From positions 401,133,899 through 401,197,898 of the forward strand of contig NC_053392.1 of NCBI RefSeq assembly GCF_905171765.1: a stretch of DNA of 64,000 nucleotides, written 5' to 3'. Below the pieces are notes generated by a model. That model was not told the origin of the DNA, searched no databases, and was given only the letters and a program-made list of their open reading frames with translations. Origin of the DNA: Bufo bufo (taxonomy: Eukaryota > Chordata > Amphibia > Anura > Bufonidae). Made by a program: the position numbers and the translations under genes. This document shows positions 10,475 through 21,841 of this stretch, one piece after another. The number at the start of each line of letters is the position of its first letter. The first letter of the stretch is position 1.

Positions 10475-13400
10475 TTAAGCATTACCCTGTCTTCCACCAA
10501 GTCCAGTCTCAGTAGCCAAGAGTCTGGTCAACTGAATTCTAACCCTGATCCTCCTTCCTCCCACCATGGAGAGTTTTGCCAAACAAGTGATCCCACACTT
10601 GGATATTCCGAGGAGCTCTTTTCAGCACCATTCCTTCATTTGGGCCTCTCGACAAGCCCGCTTGAAGAGGGACATGAGATCTTGTGCCCTGATTCCCACA
10701 CTCTTGAGCATCCACAGTCACAAGAAGATGACAGTGGGAAACGGCAATTAGTGTTTCACGAGGGGGATGATGTTGATGAGACACAGTTGCCAATAAGTCA
10801 ACGTCAATTAGTGTCTCAAGAGGTTGATGATGAGGATGAGACACAGTTGTCAATAACTGAGGTTGTTGTTAGGTCAACAAGTCAGGAGGATGAGCAGAGT
10901 GAGGAGGTGGAAGAGGAGGTGGTGGACGATGAAGTCACTGACCCAAAGCTGGGAAGGTGGCAAGCCGAGCGAGGACAGCAGTACAGAGGGGGAGGGATCC
11001 ACAGCAGCGCAACAGGCTGGAAGAGGCAGTGGGGTGGAAAAATGGAAAAAATGGGCCACACAAAACAGGCCCGCAACTGTTCCCTGGAGCACACCCTTGT
11101 GGAAATCTCCATTGCCAAGGGGTAGGTGTTCCGCAGTCTGGCGCTTTTTTGAGGAAAGTGCGGACGACAAAAGAATTGTAATTTGCAAACTGTGCCATAC
11201 AAAAATGAGCAGGGGCGTGAACAGTAGCAACCTCACCACCACCAGCATGATCCGCCACATGGCATCAAAGCACCCTAATAGGTGGACCGAACGCCTGGGT
11301 CCACAATCTGTGTCTGTGGGTCACACCACTGGCTCTTCTTCCGCTGTCGAAGGCGACCACATCCACTTCCGTGTCCCAACGCAGCGTACAAATGTCCTTA
11401 CCCCAGGCATTTGAACGCAAGCGTAAAAACCCAGCCACCCACCCACAGGCCATAGCACTAAATGCGCAACTTTCCAAATTGCTGGGCCTGGAAATGTTGC
11501 CATTTAGGCTTGTGGACACTGAGGCCTTCCGCAGCCTGATGTCGGTGGCCGTCCCTCGTCACTCAGTCCCCAGCCGCCACTGTTTTTCACAGTGTGACGT
11601 GCCCGCCTTACACCAGCATGTGTCCCGCAACATCACCCGTAGCCTGACCAACGCAGTTACTGGGAAGGTCCACTTAACCACTGACATATGGACAAGTGCT
11701 TTCGACGCCAAGGATTGCGTGCCCTAATTCCATCAGGGTTTCCGCCACCACCTACTTTAGTGGCTCCAACCCCCAGTTCTACTCCTCCGCCTCTTCCTCC
11801 ACTTTCACCTCAGAATTATTCTCTTGCAGCACCAGTCAGCCATCAGTCGGTAGCTGGAAGCAGTGTAGCATTGCAGTGGGGAAGCGTCAACAGCCGTGCT
11901 TAAGCTGATCTGCTTAGGTGACAAACAGCACACCGCCGCAGAGCTGTGGCAGGGTATAAGAGACCAGACTGAGCTGTGGCTCTCGCTACTCAACCTAGAA
12001 CCAGGCATGGTTGTGTCTGATAATGGCCGTAACTTGGTGGCGGCTTTGGAGCTCGGCAAGCTCACACACATACCATGCCTAACCCACGTGTTTAACTTAG
12101 TGGTTCAGCGGTTTCTCAAAACCTACCCTAATTTGCCTGAGCTACTGGTGAAGGTATGCCGCGTGTCATGGACAGCTTCTGCTGGTCTGTCAACGCTGCA
12201 GCAGCCCTTACAAATGCCAGCTCACTGACTGTTGTGCGACGTGAGCACGCGCTGGAATGTTAGCCAGCGTGCCGCCTCCTCAACCTCCTACTCCATAAGG
12301 ACCTCGTTGGCCAGTCTTTGTGAGCAGCAGAGGACAGTAGTGGAATACCAGCTGCAACATGGTCGTCGCCTTTCCAGTCAGCTTCCGCTCTTCACAAGCG
12401 TCTGACCTCTGTGAGGTTTTAAGAAACTTTGAGGAATCAATACAGATGGTGAGCTGTGATAACGCTATTATCAGCTTCACCATCCCACTTCTGTGTCTAC
12501 TCAAATGCTCACTTCTCACAATTAAGGCTGATGCTTTGCATGTGAAAAAGGTGGAAATGGAGGAAGCCATTACACAGGGTGATAGCCAGACCACCCTCAG
12601 TTCGTCTGCTCAGCGCAAATTGGATGATGATGATGATGATGAGGTGGAGGAGAAGGAGGAGGAGCAGGAGACGGTTTCCTTCGCTACAGGGGGTAGTACC
12701 CATGGAAGTTTAATTCCATCTGTTTAGCGTGGATGGGCAGAAGAGGAGGAAGAGGATGAGGAGATTGAGAGTTATCCTCCTGATGAGAACAGCGAAGTCT
12801 TGCCTGTTGGGACTCTGGCACACATGGGTGACTTTATGTTAGGCTGCCTTTTCCGTGAACCACGCGGCTTACCCTGATGCGCGGCTGTGGCGAAAATAAC
12901 CTCGCCACTGGGTTTTGGAGGGGCCTGTTTGCCAGCCTCTTGCCTCAGGATTATGGCCCATACTAACTTTGAAGGAGAAGACACACCGGCCGCACAGCTT
13001 AAATCTGTGGAACTGTTTTGGGCAGGAAAGCCAGGCTTGCTGCCTGCCAAATGTGACTTCCATGGAATTCGGGAACCCCTGCTCGTATCTGGGTGATTTT
13101 TGGATATGTTGTTCACCCAGATCAGAGCTATCCATGGATGTATACATTATGGGGATATGTGGGGTTTTGAGGTGTTTTCTGTGTCTTGGGAAAAATGAGT
13201 GGTTTCTGTCTGTGAGTGATTAAGTTAGCCATTATGTTTGGTAATTGTATCACAGGCAGAGCCCAATGTGTTTTGGTAATTGTATTTTGTTGATTGCGTC
13301 AAAGACAATGCCCATTGTATTTTGATGATTGCGTTACAGACAGAGGGAAGGGGATTTTGTGTACAATTGCTGGGAAGGTTTCAACACTGTAAATGCATGT

Positions 13401-13492
13401 GATTGGCTAAAATATAAACTGTCACAGTATATAAACTGTCACACGCGTTTTGTCAGAGTGGGTATTTAGTGCTGCTGGGGGCATAATAAGCG
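10475..13492 (+). pseudogene. hAT-B transposase, first copy, heavily broken
   Basis: Fragments in all three plus frames align in order with the second hAT-B copy at 28800-33730. They are an acidic Glu/Asp/Gln-rich N-terminal region (10640-10960), a BED finger at about 11132-11285 (CKLC and HMASKH after WRFFEES), and core motifs LTTDIW (about 11670) and VVSDNGRNLVAAL (12009), where the usual CDN cysteine is Ser. CLTHVFNLVVQ follows. The C-terminal part is mostly missing; only TATTTAGTGCTGCTGGGGGC remains at 13466-13485. A 560-bp foreign block replaces the rest. The left side is cut by hAT-A at 10474 and the right side by hAT-C at 13493. Not functional. Confidence 0.8.
12886..13443 (+). mobile_element. 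LTR-like insertion in hAT-B (possible solo or partial LTR)
   Basis: The block begins TGTGGCGA with a nearby inverted TCGCCAC and ends GTCACA, consistent with TG...CA termini. It contains a duplicated AATATAAACTGTCACAG / GTATATAAACTGTCACAC motif near its 3' end, which may be a TATA region. hAT-B homology resumes immediately after it. No clean short duplication flanks it, because the insertion coincides with a deletion of hAT-B sequence, and no polyadenylation signal was seen. It could equally be part of another element type. Confidence 0.35.
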
Positions 13493-16150
13493 AGGGTCTA
13501 AAAGGGTGGCCAACCAATAATCTTCCCTCTCCTTGATTTTCTTGATCCGGGGGTCCCTCCTGAGGCATCGCAGCATGTTGGCAGCCATAGGGAAGAGGAC
13601 AGCCCGCTGTGACTGTTCATGGCTGCCCAGGACCATGACCTCTTGGTATTCCTGCTGCTGCTCCCGGTGGGAGATGCCCCACCCCCGGACTAACGGTACC
13701 CCCAACACCGTCTCTCCCTCCTGACCAGGCCCAGACTCCTGGACGTCTACAAATTCTTCCTCCTCCTCGTTGTGGGCCTGGTCTTGTTGGAGCATTGCTG
13801 CCTACTCTTGCTCCAACAAGGCACTCTCCCCAGCCTTGAGCAGGTGATCTAGTGTCCTGTCCAGCAGGAACACTAGGGGGAGAACGTCATTGAGGTCGAC
13901 ATGCTCCCCACTGACCATCTTGGTCGCCTGCTCAAATGGGGCCAACACATGGCAGACCTGCTGTATCTGCCCCCACTCCACATTAGTGATGTAGGGGAGT
14001 GGGTGTGATGTCCCTGGAGTGCCTTGGTCCAGCAGGTATTCCCTCACCGCCCTTTGCTGCTCCCACAACCTCCCCAGCATGTGGAGGGTGGAGTTCCACC
14101 GCGTCACACTGTCCTCAATCAGCCTGTGAGGTGGCAGGCTGTTGTCCTGCTGCAGTTTGGACAGGGACGCGGCAGCAGTTGGGGAGCGTCGGAAGTGGCT
14201 GGCAATCCTCTGTACCCTTGGAACAATGTCACTCAACCCTTGGTATGTTCGGAGGAATTTCTGTACAACAAGATTGAGGACATGTGCCATGCAGGGCACG
14301 TGTGTTAGACTGCCAGCATGGAGGGCGGCGAGTAGGTTGCTGCCATTGTCACAGACAACCATATCTGCCTCTAGCCTGCGGGTTGTCAGCCACTTCTGGT
14401 CCAGTGTGTCTCCGTTCCCCTAAGCTCACAAGCTGGAGCACGGCCTGGCAGCGGACGTGCCCCACACTTGCATAGCTACGGGGACGCTTGCTGGAGGGCT
14501 CAGCTGCCGTGGAGACAGTGGCTTGTGGGGGGAGAGCAGCAGTTCTCCCCTGGACAACCCGGGGCGGCACCACAAAGTCAGATGCCGCTGATCCCTCCCC
14601 GGCACCTCGGAGGGATACCCAATGGGCAGTAAAGCTGATATAGCGTCCCTGCCCATGCCTGCTGGTCCAAGCATCCATTGTGAGATGCACCCTGTCGCTG
14701 ACAGGATGATCCAGCTACAGGGATACATTATGCACAATGGTGTAGGGCAGGGACGCCGGTCCTGGCAAAGAAATGGCGGATGGGGACACGCCATCTGGGT
14801 TGTGCCTGCTCAAACATCTGCCGGAATGTATTGCTGTCCACAAGATTGAAGGGCAGCAGATGTTGGGCGATAACCCTTGCCAGGAGCCCATTGAGTCAAC
14901 GCACGCGTCGGTCCCCGGGGGCATAGGGCGTGGTGCATTCAAAAAGGTCAGCAACCGTGGGCTGGCGCCGGACTGCAGTGGAGGACATAGAGGAGGGTGC
15001 GGTGGAGGCAGAGGTTTGGCTGCCGGTACCAGTACCTCTAGGAGAGGGAGCAGGGGAGTGGGAACGCCTTGTTGGAAGTGGTTGGGGTGGCTGCAGAACA
15101 GTGGCAGGAGCTGCTGTCCCCTGTGCACTGCTAGTGGCGCTGGTGCTGTGACCACCCCACATCTGTTCCCACTCCCGCCAGTGGTTGACTCGTATGTGCT
15201 GGGTGAGGGCAGTGGTACCCAGCCGAGCCGCAGACCTCCCTCTCCTCACCCTGGCATGGCACAGATTACAAATACCAATTGTGGCATTATCTGGTGCCAG
15301 GGTGAAGTAAGCCCAATCAGGCGACTTACGCACCGACCTCCTGTCAGATGGGGTGGTGCTGACTTGCGCCTGTTCGGGCTCGGTGCGCACAGGTGGAGCT
15401 GGCTGCTGCTGCCTCCTCCTACTGCCATTACCAGTGGAGCCCCTGACGCTAGGCTCACTGGCAACCTGTCGCACCATTTGCCTCTGGTGCCTACCTTCTT
15501 CCTCATCAGTGCTGCTGATGCCTGACAAGGGAGGTGGCACCCATTCTCTGTCACCCTCCTCTTTGTCCCCCGATATGTCAGACCCAGGGCCAACCAGTGG
15601 TGGACTGAGGGGAACAGCAGACGTGGGGCCCCTGACCTGGCTCCTCTATCACCTCGCTGACGCCTGGGTCTGACTAGGTGTGGGGTTTCGCTAGCTGAAA
15701 CCGCCCGCACCTATTGGAAGGGATGTCACTGGGGTACCCCCTCCATATCCTCCTCCATCCCTTCCATAAGGTCCTGACCCTGAGGACTGAACTGCAAGTC
15801 AGCCTCCTGCATTACCTCCCCCAAGGTGTCCCTCTCACTGTCGCTGTCAAACAGGAGCAGGGATGATTCTTGGGGGCTGGGGGTTGGTTCTACAGGAGAC
15901 AAACTGCTGCTGCTCGGAGCCGGGGCAGAGGACTCCATGGCACTGGCTTGTGCCATGAGAGACACAACTTCCTCAGCATCTTGAGAGGAGATTCGCCTGC
16001 TGCCAGTGCCAAAAAAATCTCGAATAAGGAGGACGCCCCTGACACCTGCATCCGCACCTCGGTGGGTAGAGGAGCGGCCCCGTGCTGGCAGCGGTCTAGC
16101 ACTGGCACAACTACTCTCCTACCCCTGCTGCTCGATCGTGAAGACCTCAT
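13493..16150 (-). pseudogene. hAT-C transposase, BED zinc finger, C-terminus missing
   Basis: ATG at 16150 starts a short Arg/Ser-rich N-terminus (MRSSRSSSRGRRVVVPVL). An acidic Ser/Pro/Glu region (15726-15965) follows. The BED finger lies at about 15181-15315, with CNLC and HIRVNH ligands after DWAYF. The hAT core is split over frames: MDAWTSRHGQGRY (about 14680-14640), VVCDNGSNLLAAL (14362) and CMAHVLNLVVQ. Then come the helical insertion region, YWLATLLDPR at about 13505 and a sudden end. The dimerisation block with SERVFS is absent. At least three frameshifts separate the pieces. Family role: TIR binding and transposition. This copy is inactive. Confidence 0.82.
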
Positions 16151-16199
16151 ATTTATTGGATTATAGACAAAAAATTAATTATAAAACGGGAATTAGGGA

Positions 16200-17080
16200 A
16201 AAACACTCCAACAACTAGACAGTAAAAAAAAAAACACTAAAATAACCTTTTAACTAACAAAAGACGCAGACAATGACGCAGACAATATACAAATTTAACT
16301 AAAAAAAACTAACAATATATTTTTTTTCTTTTTTACGTTTTTAGATTGAATTAACAAAAGACGGAGACACTACAGCAACTGAACAGTAAAAAGATAACAC
16401 TAAAATAAACTTTATTTTTTTTGTTTTTTTAACTAACAAAGGACGCAGACACTGACGCTCACAATACACCTTATAACCAGTAAAAAAAAAAACACTAAAA
16501 CTAATAAACTTTTTTTTTTTTTTACTAACAAAGGACGCAGACACTGACGCTGACAATACACCTAATAACCACTAAAAAACAAACACTAAAACGAATAAAC
16601 TTTTTTGGGGGAGTTTTTTCCTTTTTTGATTTAACAAGACGCAGACAATTTCGCAGATACTATGACAGCTAAACGGTAAAAGACTAACACTAATAAAAAA
16701 AAAAAACTTTTTTTTTAAAATAACAGAAGACATAGACAAAAACGCAGACACGACACAAACTAAACAGTAATAAACGAAAACTAATAAACTTTTTTTATTT
16801 TTTATTACAGACACAAAACTAGAAAACTAAAGCCTACACTATAACTAACCTACACCCTGCACTAGAAACTAACTATTCACTAACCTAAATAAATTATTAT
16901 ATTTCACCTAACTATACCCTACACTACACCCTGCAGTAGAAACTATCAGCTAACTAATCTATTACCTAACCTAAATAAATGATTATATTTCAACTAACTA
17001 ACACTGTACCCTAAACTTTAACCTATCAGCTACACTAACCTACCCTATCTAACACTATCAGATTCACTAACTAATAAAAT
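16200..17080. repeat. hAT-C leader repeats (A-rich)
   Basis: Two arrays occur in the untranslated leader. From 16200 to 16800 a degenerate 60-110 bp unit carries AACTAACAAAGGACGCAGAC, ACTGACGC and ACACTAAAA with runs of T and A. From 16810 to 17060 a second array repeats CTAACCTAAATAAATTATTATATTTCA and CCTACACT. They occupy the same place as the leader arrays in the other hAT families in this window. Confidence 0.7.
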
Positions 17081-17184
17081 CGATTTGTAATTTGCTTTTG
17101 ACAAAGAACAGCACTGCACAGTTTCAAGCTCCTATCTCAATCACCACCACATGAAACTGCACAAAATGGCTGGCGTGACAAAAT

Positions 17185-17217
17185 CTTATATAGTAAGGGG
17201 GGCAACTTTCTGATTGG
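17185..17217 (-). promoter_or_regulatory. Putative hAT-C promoter (CCAAT, TATATAAG)
   Basis: On the minus strand CCAATCAG (plus 17211-17217 contains TGATTGG) precedes TATATAAG (plus 17185-17192). The pair lies about 1 kb upstream of the transposase ATG, matching the layout in hAT-A and hAT-D. Confidence 0.45.
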
Positions 17218-17639
17218 TTGCTAGGGATGTTGCTAACCTGTTTGACTCCTTCACATTGGCCCACAATCTAAAATAAGGGAGGGATTAGTGTCCTCACGAA
17301 GTGCTGATATTCGCAGAAGCGAAAATAAAATCGCATTACGAAGATTCGCGCCTCAATCACTTACTCGGCAATGTGAGTAAGATTTGAGCTTTTGGACTTT
17401 TGGGACACAATCGAGATACAGTGGGGGATGATGACAGTAGTTTACAGAGTACAGATCATTGTAATCTGTACAGTGGAAACAAACAAAAAAAAAAAGAATA
17501 TTCGTAAATCGAAAATTTCGAAGTTCTACATATTCGCGAATATGGTGCTATACGTAATATGAATGCTAAGCTCTTTGCCTCTCTCTTCTGGGATAAGTGC
17601 CGAAATTCGCATCAGCGCTCATAAAATCGCACTGTTACC

Positions 17640-17679
17640 ACCACTGAGGAAGGGGTGTATACCCTGAAACGCGTCTGGT
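17640..17679 (+). ncRNA. Type I hammerhead ribozyme motif
   Basis: Core 5' box CTGAGGA (17644-17650, CUGANGA), stem II AGGG/CCCT with a seven-base loop (17651-17665), then GAAA (17666-17669), a tiny stem III (A-U and C-G, loop GC: ACGCGT) and cleavage dinucleotide TC at 17674-17675. Stem I pairs ACCA (17640-17643) with TGGT (17676-17679), four Watson-Crick pairs directly at the junction. All invariant core residues are present, so self-cleavage after C17675 is predicted. Hammerheads of this small type with very short stem III are known from Penelope-like and other retroelements. Confidence 0.75.
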
Positions 17680-19086
17680 TTTGTTTGGGACAGTGAGCTG
17701 CACCTTAAAGGATTCCTCTACAGGATTTACCCATTCCTGCTATCAATTGCACCTTTATGGACGATCCAAATTATTTTCAGGATTCACTGTGTACTGCCTT
17801 TAATCGGATGCGCTGGAGTACGTAGAGCGTTCGACACTGCATCGCTGGTAAGCCGAGGAGTCACGTGAGATGTCACGTTGGAGACTCCATACCACGTGGG
17901 ACGCCACGATAGGTAGAACGGCACGAAAAGCGAGCAGACGGTCCAGCGTGTGACGAAGTGTGGTAAAGTATACCTACCACTGTCAGTATTATTTGTTTAT
18001 CCTGCTGGGACAGATCTTTACATCTACGGAGGTTGGGACCAGTGGCGTACCGCCAATATAGGCAGACCACGCCGTTGCTATGGGGCCCGTGGCACAAGGG
18101 GGCCCGGAGCGCATGGAAGGCTCCGCCCCCTTTGTCTACTCTGCACAGTTTATTCACAAAGTTGTTTTCCCTCGGGTCCGGACGTCCTGCTCCCCCCTCC
18201 CCCGACCGCTCCATGATCCGGGCTGCGGGCTCGCTCGTTCCCTGCATTTTACACTGGCCGTTTAGCAGAGCAAAGATCCTGCTGCTGATTGGCCAGGCAG
18301 CAGGAGCAGGCACCGCTGAAGCACAGACAGAGGCGTGCAGCCAGAGTAGTATCCTTCTGCTCCGCTCATGTCTGCCTCAATTCATCACAGTAAGTTCAAC
18401 TGCAGTCCCGGAACCCCCCCCCCCCCCCCCCCCCCTGCTGCTAGACTGAAGGATCGCTCCGTCCGGACAGTGAACAGTGCACATAAACACACTGTTGTCT
18501 AGTGTGCCTGTGCCACAGTAAGAAGGGGAGGGGGGCCCTGTAGGCTCGTAGAGATGACTTAGTCAGGAGGACAATGTGCTTGGATCATAAGGGTATTCTT
18601 GATGGGGGAGGGCAGCAGCAGCAAGCAGTGGTTTTTTGTGTGTGTTTTTTTAAGGGGGGGGGGTCTGTAGGCTAATAGAGGATTCAGGAGGACAATGTGC
18701 TCCAGTGTGCTTTCCTCCTACTCCTCACCCCCCACCCCTGGGCATTTCGGGGGGCATTATAGGGGTTTTAACTCCTTGACGCTGATGGGGGATATGATTG
18801 GTGGCTTTGGGCAAACTTAGCATCAGCAGCAAAGAGTTGAAGGGGTTATCCAACCTCTAATGCCCCCCAAAATGCCCGGGGGAGGGTTATGACACAGACA
18901 GGAGGAGCGATATGTATGCGTGCTCCTGCCCTGCACTCGCTCAGCTGTGCTCACATACATATCGTGCCCTGTATCCACTGTCCTGTGCCCACTCTGCTAA
19001 ATCCTAACATAGCCCATCTATGCCCGGCTTTACCAAAGCAGACAGGCAGGAGCAGCGATGTGTGATGTGATCATATTTATTTTATG

Positions 19087-19175
19087 TATGTGTGTGTGTG
19101 TGTGTGTGTCTGTCCCTGTGTGTGTGTGTGTGTCTGTCCCTGTATGTGTGTTTCTGTCCCTGTGTGTCACCATCC
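19087..19175. repeat. (TG)n microsatellite with TCTGTCCC interruptions
   Basis: TG dinucleotides run from about 19087 and are broken by TCTGTCCC at intervals of about 30 bp, giving a higher-order repeat. It lies inside the non-autonomous hAT element. Confidence 0.9.
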
Positions 19176-19326
19176 ATCACTATGCCCATAGTGTTCCTAT
19201 GTCTTGACACAGGTGCATCAGGACGTTCTGTGCGGGGCAAGAAGAAGAAGAAGATGGAAGAGGAGGCAGCGCCGCCAACATAGAGTCCCGTGGGAGAGAC
19301 ACAGGGAGGCACACTAAGGGCGTAAG

Positions 19327-19620
19327 TAACACTACCACATTATCTACACTAGTGTTATCTGTGGTTTTACATAGGACTGCAGGTAACACTACCACATTAT
19401 CTACACTAGTATTATCTGTGGTGTTACATAGGACTGCAGGTAATACTACTACATTTTAGGTAATCAGAGAGCCATCACTGTGTTATCTGTATTCAGAGAG
19501 CTATCACTGTGTTATTTGTGCTGTTACATAGGACTACAGGTGACATCTACTACATTATCAGTACTTAGATAGATAGTTATCACTGTGTTATTTGTAGTGT
19601 TACATAGGACTGCAGATAAA
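19327..19620. repeat. 57-bp tandem array inside the hAT MITE
   Basis: The unit contains AACACTACCACATTATCTAC, TGTTATCTGTGGT and TACATAGGACTGCAGGT. Two copies are nearly perfect and three more are degenerate. Related words (CTGCAGTCCTATGTAACAG) occur at 58870-59015, which suggests another fragment of this family there. Confidence 0.75.
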
Positions 19621-20179
19621 ACTTTTATGGAATATCCACAGAAGTCCCATAGATTCAGATACCACAGGGTTTTGTTCCTACGGCATTCCCTTTACCGCAA
19701 AACTGACCTGTGCCCTTCATTCTCTGGGTCAGTACGAATACGTACGAACGTATGTATACATTTCTTTATTGGCAAATGGGGGTGTGGCGGGGGGGAGGAG
19801 CCAGGACAGGAGGTGGGATGGGCCAGGCATGGGTAGTGGGTGGGGTTAGGGGGCCCAATTCATATTCTTGCTATGGGGCCCAGTGATTTCTATGTACGCC
19901 CCTGGTTGGGACACTGTATCATATCTACGTGGTGTTGCCGGCAAGGGGAAAGATCTGCCTGTCGGTTCATCCTGCTATACCGGAGCGTATTGCTTGGTCA
20001 CTCATTTAGGACTGTGACTTACGCATCATCATTTATCCTGCAGGCATTTGCAGTCATCAGCTGTTATAGAGGCTATACTGGGACTCTCATCATTTTATAG
20101 TTTTATTGCTGCTGTTTTATTGCTGATTTGATTGTAATCATAAAGTTGTTTTTAGACATCATCTCGCCTAGTGCTGTCT

Positions 20180-21473
20180 ATTGTTCCTGAATTTGGAGTG
20201 GCCCTCATTTCTTTTTCCTGATGTGAATGATGCCTCGCACAAAAGAGCTCTCAGAAGACCCACAATTAAGAATTGCTGACTTGCATAAAGCTGGAAAGGG
20301 TTAAAAAAAAGTATTTCCAAAAGCCTTGCTGTTCATCAGTCCACGGTAAGACAAATTGTCTATAAATGGAGAAAGTTCAGCATTGCTGCTACTCTCCCTA
20401 GGAGTGGCCGTCCTGTAAAGATGACTGCAAGACCACAGTGCAGACTGCTCAATGAGGTGAATAAGAATCCTACAGTGTCAGCTAAAGACTTACAAAAGTC
20501 TCTGGCATATGCTAACATCCCTGTTAGCGAATCTACGATTCGTAAAACACTAAACAAGAATGGATTTAATGGGAGGATACCACAGAGGAAGCCACTGCTG
20601 TCCAAAAAAAAACATTGCTGCAGGTTTACAGTTTGCACAAGAGCACCTGGATGTTCCACATCAGTACTGGAAAAATATTCTGTGGACAGATGAAACCAAA
20701 GTTGAGTTGTTTGGAAGAAACACACAACACTATGTGTGGCGAAAAAGAGGCACAGCACACCAACATCAAAACCTCATCCCAACTGTGACATATGGTGGTG
20801 GGGGTATCATGGTTTGGGGCTGCTTTGCTGCGTCAGGGCCTGGACGGATTGCTATCATCGAAGGAAAATTGAATTGCCAAGTTTATCAATATATTTTGCA
20901 GGAAAACTTAAGGCCATCTGTCCACCAGCTGAAGCTCAACAGAAGATGGGTGTTGCAACAGGACAACGACTCAAAGCATAGAAGTAAATCAACAACAGAA
21001 TGGCTTAAAAAGAAGAAAATACGCCTTCTGTAGTGGCCCAGTCAGAGTCCTGACCTCAACTCAACTGAGATGCTGTGGCATGACCTCAAGAAAGCGATTC
21101 ACACCAGACATCCCAAGAATATTGCTGAACTGAAACAGTTCTGTAAAGAGGAATGGTCAAGAATTACTCCTGACCGTTGTGCACGTCTGATCTGCAACTA
21201 CAGGAAACGTTTGTTGAAGTTATTGCTGCCAAAGGAGGTTCAACCAGTTATTAAATCCAAGGGTTCACATATTTTTTCCCCCTGCACTGTGAATGTTTAC
21301 ATGGTGTGTTCAATAAAAACATGGTAACATTTAATTCTTTGTGTGTTATTAGTTTAGGAAGACTGTGATTGTCTATTGTTGTGACTTAGATGAAGATCAG
21401 ATCACATTTTATGACCAATTTGTGCAGAAATCCATATCATTCCAAAGTGTTCACATACTTTTACTTGCAACTG
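20180..21473 (+). mobile_element. Tc1-like element Tc1-a, left TIR missing
   Basis: The right terminus CACATACTTTTACTTGCAACTG ends at 21473 and is followed by TA (21474-21475). A DD34E transposase pseudogene fills the interior. The matching left terminus (CAGTTGCAAG...) is not found upstream; the element seems to start abruptly at about 20180, where the hammerhead retroposon ends. It is 5'-truncated or rearranged. Confidence 0.8.
20230..21327 (+). pseudogene. Tc1-a transposase, DD34E type
   Basis: ATG at 20230 begins MPRTKELSEDPQLRIADLHK, the paired N-terminal helix-turn-helix start of Tc1 enzymes. An A-run at 20303-20310 shifts the frame; the reading continues with YKWRKFS and LPRSGRPVK in the second frame. 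A second A-run at 20607-20615 returns it to the first frame. The catalytic triad is visible: Asp in WTDETKVELFG, Asp in QQDNDSKH, Glu in STEMLW. One TAG at 21031-21033 separates the second Asp block from the Glu block. Length is about 340 codons, as expected for the family. It would act as a cut-and-paste transposase at TA sites; this copy is inactive. Confidence 0.87.
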
Positions 21474-21741
21474 TATATGGCTACTTTATGTAACCGTTTA
21501 CATTCTAATAAACAATCTATGTAGTTAACCTTGATGTTACAGTACTGATTAACCCAGTCAACAACCCCAACACAGTGAGTGATCCCTGTTGTGAGAAAAG
21601 TGATATATGCATGTATGCATGCAAATTGCTTAGTTTCACATTACTTATCATATTTCGAGTTTCAGTAGAAACTTGAAAAAACAACAAATAAATGTCCTTT
21701 TACTATGTTACATTCATATATGCTAGGGATGCCTAATCTGT

Positions 21742-21841
21742 GGCCCTCCAGCTGTTGCAAAACTACAACTCCCAGCATGCCTGGGCAGCCTACAGCGGTT
21801 ACGGCATGCTGGGAGTTGTAGTTTTGCAACAGCTGGAGGGC
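21742..21841. mobile_element. Palindromic MITE
   Basis: Arms GGCCCTCCAGCTGTTGCAAA...CAGCATGCC (21742-21782) and their reverse complement (21801-21841) are almost perfect around an 18-bp centre. This is a foldback element. No duplication could be assigned, and the superfamily is not determined from the sequence. Confidence 0.8.

Larger units (their letters stand above)
13493..17552 (-). mobile_element. hAT-C transposon, 3'-truncated
   Basis: A minus-strand BED-hAT transposase (13493-16150) is followed upstream by an A-rich repeat leader, a CCAAT/TATA promoter (17185-17217) and a probable terminus near 17552 (ATTCGCGAATATGGTGCTA, reading into a TAGCACCATATTCGCG-type TIR). The left end is missing: the coding sequence stops abruptly after the LLDPR motif at 13493, where hAT-B begins. 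The right boundary is an estimate from sequence character. Confidence 0.65.
18040..19904. mobile_element. Non-autonomous hAT element with exact 8-bp TSD
   Basis: Termini CAGTGGCGTAC (18040) and GTACGCCCCTG (19904) are inverted repeats, and the 8-bp sequence GTTGGGAC flanks both sides (18032-18039 and 19905-19912). CAG-type TIRs plus an 8-bp duplication identify the hAT superfamily. No transposase was found. Internally it holds a GC-rich left third, a poly-C run (about 18412-18434), a TG microsatellite and a 57-bp array. The perfect duplication suggests a comparatively recent insertion. Confidence 0.85.
17640..20160 (+). mobile_element. Hammerhead-bearing retroposon, split by a hAT insertion
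   Basis: A hammerhead ribozyme motif marks the left end (17640-17679). The remaining sequence runs to 18039, is interrupted by the non-autonomous hAT at 18040-19904, and resumes at 19913, ending near 20160 with ATAAAGTTGTTTTTAGACATC. Without the insertion it is about 650 bp and has no protein-coding capacity. Other hammerhead elements here (27672-28083, 51053-51797, 40630 onward) have the same order: ribozyme near the 5' side, then an AATAAA-like motif near the 3' side. The exact ends and target duplication are not resolved. Confidence 0.5.
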
